A DNA stretch of 64,000 nt. Source: an uncultured Oscillospiraceae bacterium. Its GTDB lineage: Bacteria > Bacillota > Clostridia > Oscillospirales > Acutalibacteraceae. Below are positions 34,681 to 41,940 of the stretch, one piece after another (position 1 is the first letter of the stretch; every line of letters begins with the position of its first letter). The stretch spans positions 1-64,000 of the forward strand of contig CATXDC010000007.1 of NCBI GenBank assembly GCA_958366985.1. Reading direction: 5' to 3'. The notes under the pieces were generated by a model. It had not been told where the DNA came from, searched no databases, and saw nothing but the letters and a program-made list of their open reading frames with translations. Both the position numbers and the translations under genes were made by a program.

Positions 34681-34707
34681 GACCGGGAAAATGGATGTTT
34701 CCCGGTC
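34681..34707 (-). terminator. Terminator after the VirB6-like gene
   Basis: Perfect 10-bp stem GACCGGGAAA / TTTCCCGGTC with a 7-base loop, followed on the minus strand by TTTACTTTTT. It lies inside the transfer operon, so readthrough or an internal promoter is needed for the downstream hydrolase and virB4. Confidence 0.7.
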
Positions 34708-34721
34708 TTACGACTTTTGTC

Positions 34722-36755
34722 TTATCTTTTCTTTTTAGGTGGAGCAATATCAATGTCTCCACGCTGTTTAGGTTCGCCGAACCGGCTGGGGGTACTCTTG
34801 TAACGCACCGTTTCCACAGAAACCGTCTTGACGCTTTCTCCATCATAGACTGGTTTCCCATTTTCGTAAACCGGTTTGCGTTCCACTGCCGCCTCTCCGC
34901 GAAGAGCATACCATTGCTGGCCCTGAGAATCCTCGTAGACCTGATAATCCCCATGGGGTGCGGCATATCGTGCCGTATCATAAAACGCAGTACCAGAGCC
35001 ATCCGCATGGCGTACTTCAAAGTGCCCATCCTCACGATGAGAACCATCCACATGAGATACCTGATGTTCATAGCCTGGCATAAATTCCTGAAAAGCGGCC
35101 CGGTTGTAGGCAGTTGCTGCTTCACCCTGCTCAAAAGCAGGGGCTTCTGCCTGCTGCTGCATAGCATACCAATCTACGCCGCTGGACGACTGCATAATCG
35201 CATGAGGTGCATCCGGTTCGTCATAATAGGCACTGTTGTACCAAAGGGCATTGCCGTTTTCACCAGTCGCTTCGATCACGCCATCACCCACCGTCCGTAA
35301 GCTTGTGCCTTCAGCCGCACCCGGGAATGTGGCAGCAACTTGTGCTGCCTCTTCTGAACTGCCAGTGAATTCCGGCACATCGTAAAAAGCACCCCGGCCT
35401 TCACCACTGGCAACCTGATACCAAGAGCTTCCGTCCGCAGCTGTCACCACGGAATGAGGAACTGAAGGCTTTTCAAACTGGGAAGTACTGTACATTTCGA
35501 CATTGCTGGACTTTCCATCCGGCCCAGTGGCCGTGGTACTGATGTGCCCGCCGGTGATCTGCGTATTTTTCAGTTTGTGGCCGGCCGTCTGCGGCATATA
35601 ATTTCCAAGGCTGCGGTCTGCAATATCCCCAGCAATGGTGCCGGAAACCGCTTCTGATTTGGCAGCCACCGAGGCCACCGATTCCGCTGTGAGCGTTGCT
35701 CCATTCCTTGCGGCCATTCCGCCAAAAACCCGGCCCACAAAACCAACGCTTCCACCCATCCCCATACGGGTGCCGCCTTCTACAACAGCATCTCTCACAT
35801 AACTGTTGCCTCTGAACTTGCTGGCAAACCCCGCAGCAAATCCAGTTGCGGCAGCCCCGCCAGCAGTTGCAGTCGAACTTCCGCTGCGGAAAATGCTGCC
35901 GGCACTTTTTGCAGAGCCTCCCATACCACTGAGTACACGTGCCGCCATCATGATTTCCATGCCCATACTGGAGCCAGTCTGCGCCACGTTCAGGCCCAAT
36001 GCCGCCAAATAGCTGTCAAATTTCTGCGCGGTTTTTAAGAAAGCAAGCGCACAGAAAAGCCAAAGGAAGATGGAACCCTGTCCGGTAGACAAGGCTCCTC
36101 CATTTCCGATAAACTGGCCCACAGAGCTGTTGAATGCCCGGAGGAACCAGACATTGAGTACCAGTAAAAGGAGCTGAGAGCCCACCATCTTGCACCAGCT
36201 TTTGAATACCTGATTGGTTGCTTTGGAACCGCCCATTGCATAAGCCAATGGGCTTGTGTAGCACAGAACACCCACCACAATGTATCTCTCAACCGTTTCC
36301 AACAGGAGCTTGAAGTAGTTCCAACCCAGGGATATTTCCAGAATCAGGACCAGAATAGCACCAACAATCGAAATGGCTGCTACAATGGATGTCAAACCGT
36401 TGGACAATACCTGTTCCAATCCTGCAAATGTAAAATCTTCCGCTGTCATGGTAAGATCCATAAGAGCTGTATACGGTGCTCTGGCAATATCCAGCGCTAT
36501 AGTGAAGATTGGCTTTGCAAAGCCAATGAGCAGCGCAAACAGCGCGCTGCGGGCAACAAGCTGCCACGGTTCTTCCGCTTCCGTTATCGGTCCGCCAAAA
36601 ACCCGAAAAAGCTGCCAGACCGTGATGAGAAACAAAATTGCCCATGCAGTATACTGCATCACATCAAATGCCTTTGAGACAAAGGGAAAGTATTCCTCCA
36701 TGGTGACCATGTCCGTTCCCAGCGCATTCAGAAATAATCCGGATACGGCATCCAT
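34722..36755 (-). CDS. VirB6/TrbL-like conjugation channel membrane protein
   Basis: At least 677 residues. The N-terminal 280 contain about six or seven membrane helices (TAWAILFLITVWQLFRVFGG, IVAAISIVGAILVLILEI and others) with the Gram-positive VirB6 pattern. The soluble C-terminus (about 300-677) has Gly/Ala-rich segments, then repeated motifs where aromatic-rich strands such as GSSWYQVASGEGRGAFYD, GVDWYAMQQ and GQQWYALRG recur. ATG 36755 is the first standard start, but coding potential (DWIFEGIISWVASIASQL) extends to 36818, where a GTT sits six bases after GGAGG. The true start is therefore uncertain. Confidence 0.88.
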   Translation of the reverse strand: MDAVSGLFLNALGTDMVTMEEYFPFVSKAFDVMQYTAWAILFLITVWQLFRVFGGPITEAEEPWQLVARSALFALLIGFAKPIFTIALDIARAPYTALMDLTMTAEDFTFAGLEQVLSNGLTSIVAAISIVGAILVLILEISLGWNYFKLLLETVERYIVVGVLCYTSPLAYAMGGSKATNQVFKSWCKMVGSQLLLLVLNVWFLRAFNSSVGQFIGNGGALSTGQGSIFLWLFCALAFLKTAQKFDSYLAALGLNVAQTGSSMGMEIMMAARVLSGMGGSAKSAGSIFRSGSSTATAGGAAATGFAAGFASKFRGNSYVRDAVVEGGTRMGMGGSVGFVGRVFGGMAARNGATLTAESVASVAAKSEAVSGTIAGDIADRSLGNYMPQTAGHKLKNTQITGGHISTTATGPDGKSSNVEMYSTSQFEKPSVPHSVVTAADGSSWYQVASGEGRGAFYDVPEFTGSSEEAAQVAATFPGAAEGTSLRTVGDGVIEATGENGNALWYNSAYYDEPDAPHAIMQSSSGVDWYAMQQQAEAPAFEQGEAATAYNRAAFQEFMPGYEHQVSHVDGSHREDGHFEVRHADGSGTAFYDTARYAAPHGDYQVYEDSQGQQWYALRGEAAVERKPVYENGKPVYDGESVKTVSVETVRYKSTPSRFGEPKQRGDIDIAPPKKKR

Positions 36756-36852
36756 CAGCTGGGAGGCTATGCTGGCTACCCATGAAATAATCCCTTCAAA
36801 AATCCAATCTAAGATAACCTCTCACCTCCGTTCTGTTGTTCTGTGGTTCTTC

Positions 36853-37215
36853 TTAGGGCTGGGTATATTGTCCACCGGCAATGAGGGGCTGCAGGTACGC
36901 CACGATAAAGCCCAGAGTGTTCAGGACAATCCAGGTTATAACGATGCGCTTCAACCAGCTGGTTGCCTCATCCACCGCCCGCTGATTACGGGAAACCATC
37001 CGGACAATCAATGCAATTGCTGCAACAGTTACCGCCACTATGGTACTGATGGCAACAAGCTGTCCATAGATGTCCTGCATGATAGTGGAAAATCGATCCC
37101 AAATGGTTTCCGCCATTACCGGCTGCAGCGACAAAATCATGGCGCTGGCAATACCCACCATGGACCAATAAGTTCCATGAAGACGGTGCTTAGCGGAAAG
37201 AAATTGCTTTGACAT
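36853..37215 (-). CDS. VirB2-like small membrane protein (putative conjugation pilin subunit)
   Basis: 120 residues: a signal-like first helix (about 18-36, ending PVMAET), a second long membrane helix (IVAVTVAAIALIVRMV) and a third (IVITWIVLNTLGFIVAYL), with a basic cytoplasmic loop between. This is the TrbC/VirB2-like arrangement, and the gene lies directly before the VirB6-like gene. AGGAGG lies seven bases before the ATG. The pilin role is inferred from size and position. Confidence 0.75.
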   Translation of the reverse strand: MSKQFLSAKHRLHGTYWSMVGIASAMILSLQPVMAETIWDRFSTIMQDIYGQLVAISTIVAVTVAAIALIVRMVSRNQRAVDEATSWLKRIVITWIVLNTLGFIVAYLQPLIAGGQYTQP

Positions 37216-37252
37216 GTCTTTACCTCCTGTTTTTTTGTTCTCCGGACAGTAA

Positions 37253-37299
37253 AAAACGCCGTTCCTTGAAAGTGTGATTGCTTTCAGAAACAGCGTTTT
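37253..37299 (-). terminator. Hairpin between the accessory gene and virB2-like gene
   Basis: Long imperfect stem with AAAACGC / GCGTTTT base and inner TTGAAAG / CTTTCA pairing, followed on the minus strand by TTTTTT. It lies upstream of the VirB2-like start and may act as an attenuator of the channel genes. The rest of the gap 37216-37406 shows nothing else. Confidence 0.65.
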
Positions 37300-37406
37300 C
37301 CGCCCGGCCCACTATTGGACAATATCAGTATAGCTTTTTTTCGTTTCCATGTCATCGGCGCACGCCTTGCCAATTTTCCGCCATTTTTGCGCCTTTTCAT
37401 TTTCAC

Positions 37407-38045
37407 TCACAGATTTTCCAGCAGCGTCAACACCTCCAGCCAGGGATCCACCTCACTGGCTGGAGCGGACCACAGGCGAATAGACAGAATGGTGATGGCC
37501 TGCTGGCGAAGACGGTAATAGTGGCGGGATGAGATGTCCAACCGATATAGGAGGTCCGTATGGCACAATTTATCTGGAGCAAGATAGGTCAGATAGATGA
37601 GTTCGTACATTTTTGCACCGTTGTCAGGTTTTTTCTTCAAAACGCTTAAAGCTTCATTGACCCGATCTAACAGCAAACGGGATTTGCGAACACTCTCCAG
37701 CCGGCTTTCCAGTTTCTTGTTTCCCATGCCCATCTCCACATCCATCTTCTCCAAAAGGAAATCCAGTCCCTCAAAGGGATGGTCAAGTTCTTCTGCCACG
37801 GTATCTGGGAAGCATTCCAGCGCCCAGGCGATATTCCGGTACTGTTCCAGAAGCAACTGCGTGTTGTGATACATATTGCGCTTTTTCTCCTTCTGCGCCT
37901 GCCGGATACGATCATCGTCAATCTGGTGATCCTCCAGAATGCCTCTTTGCGTCAATAGACGGATGAAAGCATCGGGCTGGGTGGAAATCTTCTGTTCCTG
38001 CTGTTCGTAAAGCGCCTTGGCGCTGGTTTTGTTCTGTTTGCTCAT
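37407..38045 (-). CDS. Helical protein with C-terminal HTH-like segment, unknown
   Basis: 212 residues, almost entirely helical (ALYEQQEQKISTQPDAF, DDDRIRQAQKEKKRNMYH, KKLESRLESVRKSRLLLDRV). The end resembles the HTH of phage ArpU/sigma-like regulators (LLYRLDISSRHYYRLRQQAI). ATG 38045 has AAAGGAG seven bases upstream. The first 128 bases overlap the 3' end of the preceding gene in another frame. Possibly a regulator of the transfer genes. Confidence 0.6.
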   Translation of the reverse strand: MSKQNKTSAKALYEQQEQKISTQPDAFIRLLTQRGILEDHQIDDDRIRQAQKEKKRNMYHNTQLLLEQYRNIAWALECFPDTVAEELDHPFEGLDFLLEKMDVEMGMGNKKLESRLESVRKSRLLLDRVNEALSVLKKKPDNGAKMYELIYLTYLAPDKLCHTDLLYRLDISSRHYYRLRQQAITILSIRLWSAPASEVDPWLEVLTLLENL

Positions 38046-39084
38046 GGAAATTCTCCTTTGCTTGTTCAAAAATTGGGGCACAAGGCCCTCGTATGGTTTT
38101 TAACAATACAGGGAATATATCTACATTCCCGCAGTCATAGCTACAATTCTTACAATTCCAACACAGAGAAAGATACGCGCGTAATATGGGGGTAGAAAGT
38201 GCAACGCGGTCTTGCGCCTCAGTTTCCAACACATCTTTGCCATCCTGCGCGATGATCTGTCGGCTGAACCAAAGGATCATCTTATTAAGCCGGACATGGT
38301 CTGTTCCTGCAATATGTGTATTCCCCGCCATTATGCGCATTTTACCGATTATGCGTTCAATGTCCGCAGATACCGGCATTGAAACCTCTGCACCTGTGGG
38401 ATACAGTTTATTAAAAATGAGGCAGCCGAAAGAGCCGGGCAGACGGTACAGAACGAAGACATCCCCATGCTTTTGAAAAAATCTCCATACCTTTGTCTTT
38501 TCCCAACCCCAGCGCTGTCCCAAGGTTTCCAAGGTTAATGCGGCGCCATAGGAGCCATACTGAATAGCCGGCGCCCAAAAAGAAAACGCATTGCGTGGAT
38601 CCTGCCAAACCGTGTGGCACCAGAGATCCAGCCATGCGTCCGCTTCTTCAAACTGATATTGATTCTCTGTCAACCGCTGTGTAATATTACGGGGAAGGCA
38701 GAGAAAACCATAGCCTTCTGTGGTATATACAGCGCCGTTCATGCAACCAGCGCCGGAACACTGAAGCACCCAATCTTTGATAAAGTATTCCAGTTTCTTT
38801 GTTGAGGGATTCAGCGTGTATTCAATATAGCCCAAGCGCTTTAAGTCGTCCAAAATCTGTAAAGCCACAGTTTTGCTCTTTACTCCGAGAATGCTCTTGA
38901 GGCCAACGATCCCACCGGACCACATACCGGCTGATACCGGATTGGCATATCCGCAGTAATGCGCCTCACCTTTACGAAATGCCGCTCGTGCCGCCAGTCT
39001 GGCCCAGTAGCCCATTACCCCCTTGCCCTGTGGCAAGTGGGCTCTAAGCAGCTTGACCCACTGATATTTGAGCAGGCATTTCAT
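37918..39084 (-). CDS. Winged-helix protein, first gene of the transfer operon
   Basis: 388 residues beginning MKCLLKYQWVKLLRAHLP. A winged helix is visible near 55-100 (GGIVGLKSILGVKSKTVA, LQILDDLKRLGYIEYTL), and a second HTH-like part near 190 (ETLGQRWGWEKTKVWRFFQKH). A Cys cluster CWNCKNCSYDCG lies near 318-329. Replication-initiator-like architecture is possible but unproven. The last 42 codons run through the start of the next gene in a different frame; this Gln/Arg-rich tail looks non-native, so an ancestral stop before about 38045 may have been lost. AGGAGG precedes the ATG. Confidence 0.7.
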   Translation of the reverse strand: MKCLLKYQWVKLLRAHLPQGKGVMGYWARLAARAAFRKGEAHYCGYANPVSAGMWSGGIVGLKSILGVKSKTVALQILDDLKRLGYIEYTLNPSTKKLEYFIKDWVLQCSGAGCMNGAVYTTEGYGFLCLPRNITQRLTENQYQFEEADAWLDLWCHTVWQDPRNAFSFWAPAIQYGSYGAALTLETLGQRWGWEKTKVWRFFQKHGDVFVLYRLPGSFGCLIFNKLYPTGAEVSMPVSADIERIIGKMRIMAGNTHIAGTDHVRLNKMILWFSRQIIAQDGKDVLETEAQDRVALSTPILRAYLSLCWNCKNCSYDCGNVDIFPVLLKTIRGPCAPIFEQAKENFHEQTEQNQRQGALRTAGTEDFHPARCFHPSIDAKRHSGGSPD

Positions 39085-39118
39085 ATGAATTTCCTCCTTT
39101 CTGGACTCTCTACAAAAA

Positions 39119-39149
39119 AAGCGACTTCTTTATAACAAAGAAGCCGCTT
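39119..39149 (-). terminator. Terminator in the leader of the transfer operon
   Basis: 13-bp stem (AAGCGACTTCTTT arm, one G-U pair) with loop ATAAC, then TTTTTTT on the minus strand. It lies between the DUF5348 gene and the first transfer gene (start 39084), so it ends the DUF5348 transcript or attenuates the transfer operon. Confidence 0.8.
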
Positions 39150-39173
39150 CATCTGATTGGTATACAATGGATA

Positions 39174-39245
39174 TTACTGATACATCAGTAAGCCATTTTT
39201 CCCGTTTGTAACTACCATTTTTTAGTTGCTTACAATTTGTAAGCA
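39174..39245 (-). promoter_or_regulatory. Two perfect palindromes upstream of the transfer operon
   Basis: TTACTGAT-AC-ATCAGTAA (39174-39191) and TGCTTACAA-T-TTGTAAGCA (39227-39245), 35 bases apart, lie just upstream of the leader terminator. Their perfect symmetry suggests repressor operators controlling transfer. A clear -35/-10 pair was not identified. Confidence 0.6.
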
Positions 39246-39374
39246 GTTGCTCTGCACCATTCCCTTTAATCCTTTTTAGAACGGTTCAATAAGTAATTGC
39301 ATTAAAAATGCCAATTTTCTTTTTGTTCATCCACACTGTCCAAATCTTCTTATATTCAAGTAACTGAATACAGA

Positions 39375-39590
39375 TTAGATCCGGACTCTCAGCCCGGACA
39401 GGATATTCGTTTTGATCCCAACCAAGTACCAGTCATCTGCCATCTCGATTCTGGTGGGAATCCATCGGTTCTGAACAAGGACATCCATAGTAGTGCCGCA
39501 GTGCAGGCCTCCGTAATATTCCTCTAAACCGAAACGAATATCCATCCGACCTGACCTCTCATCATAAACCAAAACACCTTGCTTCATCAT
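39375..39590 (-). CDS. DUF5348 protein
   Basis: 71 residues: QGVLVYDERSGRMDIRFGLE, then YYGGLHCGTTMDVLV and WIPTRIEMADDWYLVG. This compact beta-rich domain matches DUF5348, a small protein found at one end of many Firmicute conjugative elements. GGAG lies five bases before a tandem ATGATG start. Function unknown. It is the outermost recognisable element gene on this side. Confidence 0.8.
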   Translation of the reverse strand: MMKQGVLVYDERSGRMDIRFGLEEYYGGLHCGTTMDVLVQNRWIPTRIEMADDWYLVGIKTNILSGLRVRI

Positions 39591-39652
39591 TCATTCCTCC
39601 AATTCTGATATTATTGACATTATTGCCATTTCAAAATTTCTGTAAACAAAAA

Positions 39653-39680
39653 GAGCCAAGAGAAACTGTCCTCTTGACTC
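39653..39680 (-). terminator. Terminator upstream of the DUF5348 gene
   Basis: 10-bp stem (GAGCCAAGAG / CTCTTGACTC, one G-U) with an 8-base loop, followed on the minus strand by TTTTTG. It shows that a minus-strand transcript arrives from about 39.7-39.9 kb, where only a decayed reading frame is seen. Confidence 0.65.
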
Positions 39681-40152
39681 CTTTTAGTGGTAGGGCTGTC
39701 CTAACAGACACATCTTCGGTTGCCATCAGTTGGCTTTCCTTCTCTCACCTCTCTTTCGAATTAAGTGGCCTTGACCGCCGTGAATTTTCTGCCGATAGCT
39801 TGGACGAAATCAGCGAAACCCCAGTGTTTATGCGGCTTTCTGACCTTGTCCTATTATAACGCATTAGTCAATTCGTCTTACAATACCTGTTGCCTTCATC
39901 TATCATTAATCTCCTTTTATAATTTTTTCTTGCCGTGTTATTGTTTGTTTTTAAGGCGGATTTATGCAGAAAAAAATCAAATTACCAATGCATTTTATTT
40001 TTTAATTTTCAAAGGCCATGGATTAAGAATATTCACTGTGATATACTGAAAAAAGCATATTTAATCTTTTGAAGTATTGCAAGGATTTGCAGTTTTTATT
40101 CGTATTATATATGAAAGGCTTAAAACCAAATTTATAATACGGAGGAATTAAA
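39681..40152. other. Probable element-chromosome junction region
   Basis: No supported gene. On the minus strand a short open frame of about 29 codons (HWGFADFVQAIGRKF, stopping near 39770) may be a decayed tail. GC content drops clearly from about 39.86 kb rightwards, where the sequence becomes very AT-rich and contains the likely promoter of the gene at 40153. The element boundary and any attachment repeat should lie in this stretch, but the matching left-end repeat is outside the window. Confidence 0.4.
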
Positions 40153-40536
40153 ATGAAAAAAATTATTATTGCCGGCGCTGCACTTGCAGCTATATCTGTT
40201 TTTACTGTTTCTGCTTTTGCAGCCGATACTTCAAATGAAATAGACACATCTGTACTTCCCACATCAAACACCCAATCAGCACAGTGTACACAGGAATACT
40301 GTCCTCAGGATGGTACAGGAAACAGATATGGTACTGAAAACGAAAATGGAACCAACAGCAACGGCATATGCAATCCCTCATGTCCCCAGAAAGGTACGGA
40401 AAATCGTTACGGAGCTGATAACGGAAACAAAAACTCAAACGGGAAAAACGGAATCTGCAACGGCTGTCAAAGCGAAACCTGCACTAATATTTGCAGCGGC
40501 TCTCAGCAAAGGCTGAGACTTTATTCTGAAAAATAA
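40153..40536 (+). CDS. Secreted Cys-rich repeat protein, unknown
   Basis: 127 residues. Signal peptide (KKIIIAGAALAAISVF to AFAAD), then a hydrophilic mature part with eight cysteines and two copies of a unit of about 27 residues (YCPQDGTGNRYG...GICN and SCPQKGTENRYG...GICN), ending CNGCQSETCTNICSG. It is rich in Asn/Gly and has no membrane anchor. GGAGG precedes the ATG. It lies 26 bases upstream of an ECF sigma factor gene and may be its target or a signal partner. Disulfide-bonded or metal-binding roles are possible. Confidence 0.7.
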   Translation: MKKIIIAGAALAAISVFTVSAFAADTSNEIDTSVLPTSNTQSAQCTQEYCPQDGTGNRYGTENENGTNSNGICNPSCPQKGTENRYGADNGNKNSNGKNGICNGCQSETCTNICSGSQQRLRLYSEK

Positions 40537-40562
40537 ACATTAATTTTACAGGCGGAATGTTT

Positions 40563-41042
40563 ATGAGGAGCGAACAGGATGTAAACCGTGCCATAGAGCT
40601 TTACGCTGACACGGTAAAGAGAATATGCTTTCTTCATTTGAAAAATTATTATGACACTCAGGATATATTTCAGAAGGTCTTTTTGAAATATCTGATGTAT
40701 GAGGGTGATTTTCAAAGTGAGGAACATAGAAAGGCGTGGATAATCCGGGTGACGGTAAATTCATGCAAAGATTTACTGCGGGACTACTACCGCAAAAACA
40801 CTTTGTCAATTGAAGAGGCCACAAACGAATACGCTTCCTGTGATGAAAACAGGGAAATTTTGAACGCCGTATTGGCTCTGGAACCAAAGTACAAGGACGT
40901 TGTTTACCTTTTCTATTTTGAGGGATACACAGCCTGTGAAATAGCTGAAATCCTCAATAAAAAAGAAAACACTGTTTATTCGCTTCTCTCAAGGGCGAGA
41001 GAAAAATTAAAAAAGGAATTGGGCGGTGAGGATTTTGAATAA
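40563..41042 (+). CDS. ECF-type RNA polymerase sigma factor
   Basis: 159 residues. Region 2 (AIELYADTVKRICFLHL, YYDTQDIFQKVFLKYL, RKAWIIRVTVNSCKDLLRD) and region 4 (LALEPKYKDVVYLFYFEGYTACEIAEIL, LLSRAREKLKKEL) are typical of sigma-70 ECF factors. ATG 40563 is preferred because AGGCGG lies about seven bases upstream; ATG 40557 would be too close. The anti-sigma gene overlaps its 3' end. Probably controls an envelope-stress regulon that may include the neighbours. Confidence 0.92.
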   Translation: MRSEQDVNRAIELYADTVKRICFLHLKNYYDTQDIFQKVFLKYLMYEGDFQSEEHRKAWIIRVTVNSCKDLLRDYYRKNTLSIEEATNEYASCDENREILNAVLALEPKYKDVVYLFYFEGYTACEIAEILNKKENTVYSLLSRAREKLKKELGGEDFE

Positions 41043-41772
41043 AATAAATGAAGCTTTTGAGGGAATAAAGGCAGAAGAGGAGCTTAAAAAAGGCACTATG
41101 GAATTTATTGCACAGCAGCGTTCCCATCGCCTTAAACCTCAAAAAAATATTGTAAAATATTCTCTTGCCGCTGCCGCAGTTATTATTTTTACTCTTGCTT
41201 TTGGAATTTATGAAATGTGGTTTGTTCCCGTAACAGTTGTGAGCATTGACGTGAATCCCTCACTGGAACTCAGAGTAAATCGCCTTGACAGAGTGCTTGA
41301 TGCAAAAGCCTTTAATGATGACGGAACCGAAATTCTTGACTCCCTTTCAGTAACAGGAAAAAATTATGAACAAGCAATCGACACTGTTTTAAACGACAGC
41401 GAATTTTCCGAATATTTAAACAGCGATTCCCTTTTAACATTTACTGTTGCTTCCGAAAACGATGAAGAAGTCATTACACGTATCAACGGATGTCTTAAAA
41501 ATGCAGGTCAGCAAGGCGTTTGTGTAGCCTCTTCATCAGATGCAGTAAATGAAGCTCACTCTCTTGGGCTCTCTTTAGGAAAATATCAGGCTTATCTCGA
41601 AATTTCCCAATATGACAATACTATAACCCCAGAAGATTGCCGAAATATGACAATGAAAGAGCTTAACGACCTTAAAGGCCAGCTGTCCCAAGGCAAAGCC
41701 GATACAGATTCTTCCGGAAATGGTCATCAGTATGGCAACGGCAACCAGAACCACGGTAAAAAAGCCAGATAG
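41026..41772 (+). CDS. RsgI-like transmembrane anti-sigma factor
   Basis: 248 residues from GTG 41026, inside the end of the sigma gene. A cytoplasmic N-terminus (about 1-42) should bind the sigma factor, followed by one membrane helix (VKYSLAAAAVIIFTLAFGIY). The extracellular part begins with the RsgI-type motif VVSIDVNPSLELRVNR and continues in the DRVLDAKAFNDDG pattern of that family, ending in a Gly/Asn/His-rich tail. RsgI proteins sense polysaccharides or envelope state, and some undergo self-cleavage near this domain. No carbohydrate-binding module is attached here. Confidence 0.82.
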   Translation: MRILNKINEAFEGIKAEEELKKGTMEFIAQQRSHRLKPQKNIVKYSLAAAAVIIFTLAFGIYEMWFVPVTVVSIDVNPSLELRVNRLDRVLDAKAFNDDGTEILDSLSVTGKNYEQAIDTVLNDSEFSEYLNSDSLLTFTVASENDEEVITRINGCLKNAGQQGVCVASSSDAVNEAHSLGLSLGKYQAYLEISQYDNTITPEDCRNMTMKELNDLKGQLSQGKADTDSSGNGHQYGNGNQNHGKKAR

Positions 41773-41806
41773 TATTAATTAAATTTTAAATCTCTTTTTT
41801 ATTTTG

Positions 41807-41842
41807 AAACTGCTTTCACATATATGTGGAGGCAGTTTTTTA
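41807..41842 (+). terminator. Terminator of the sigma/anti-sigma unit
   Basis: Stem AAACTGC / GCAGTTT enclosing CACATATATGTG, followed by TTTTTT. Confidence 0.75.
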
Positions 41843-41940
41843 ACTTTATTTTACATATTTTTTATATGTATAAACATTGAATTGTACTTATATAAGTACT
41901 ATAATATTTTAAATATATACTTTAAAATCAGGTGATTAAA

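Noticed and set aside
39614..39859. 81-codon plus-strand frame next to the DUF5348 gene
   Set aside because: No ribosome binding site, spans a terminator hairpin, and composition changes along it; more likely junction sequence.
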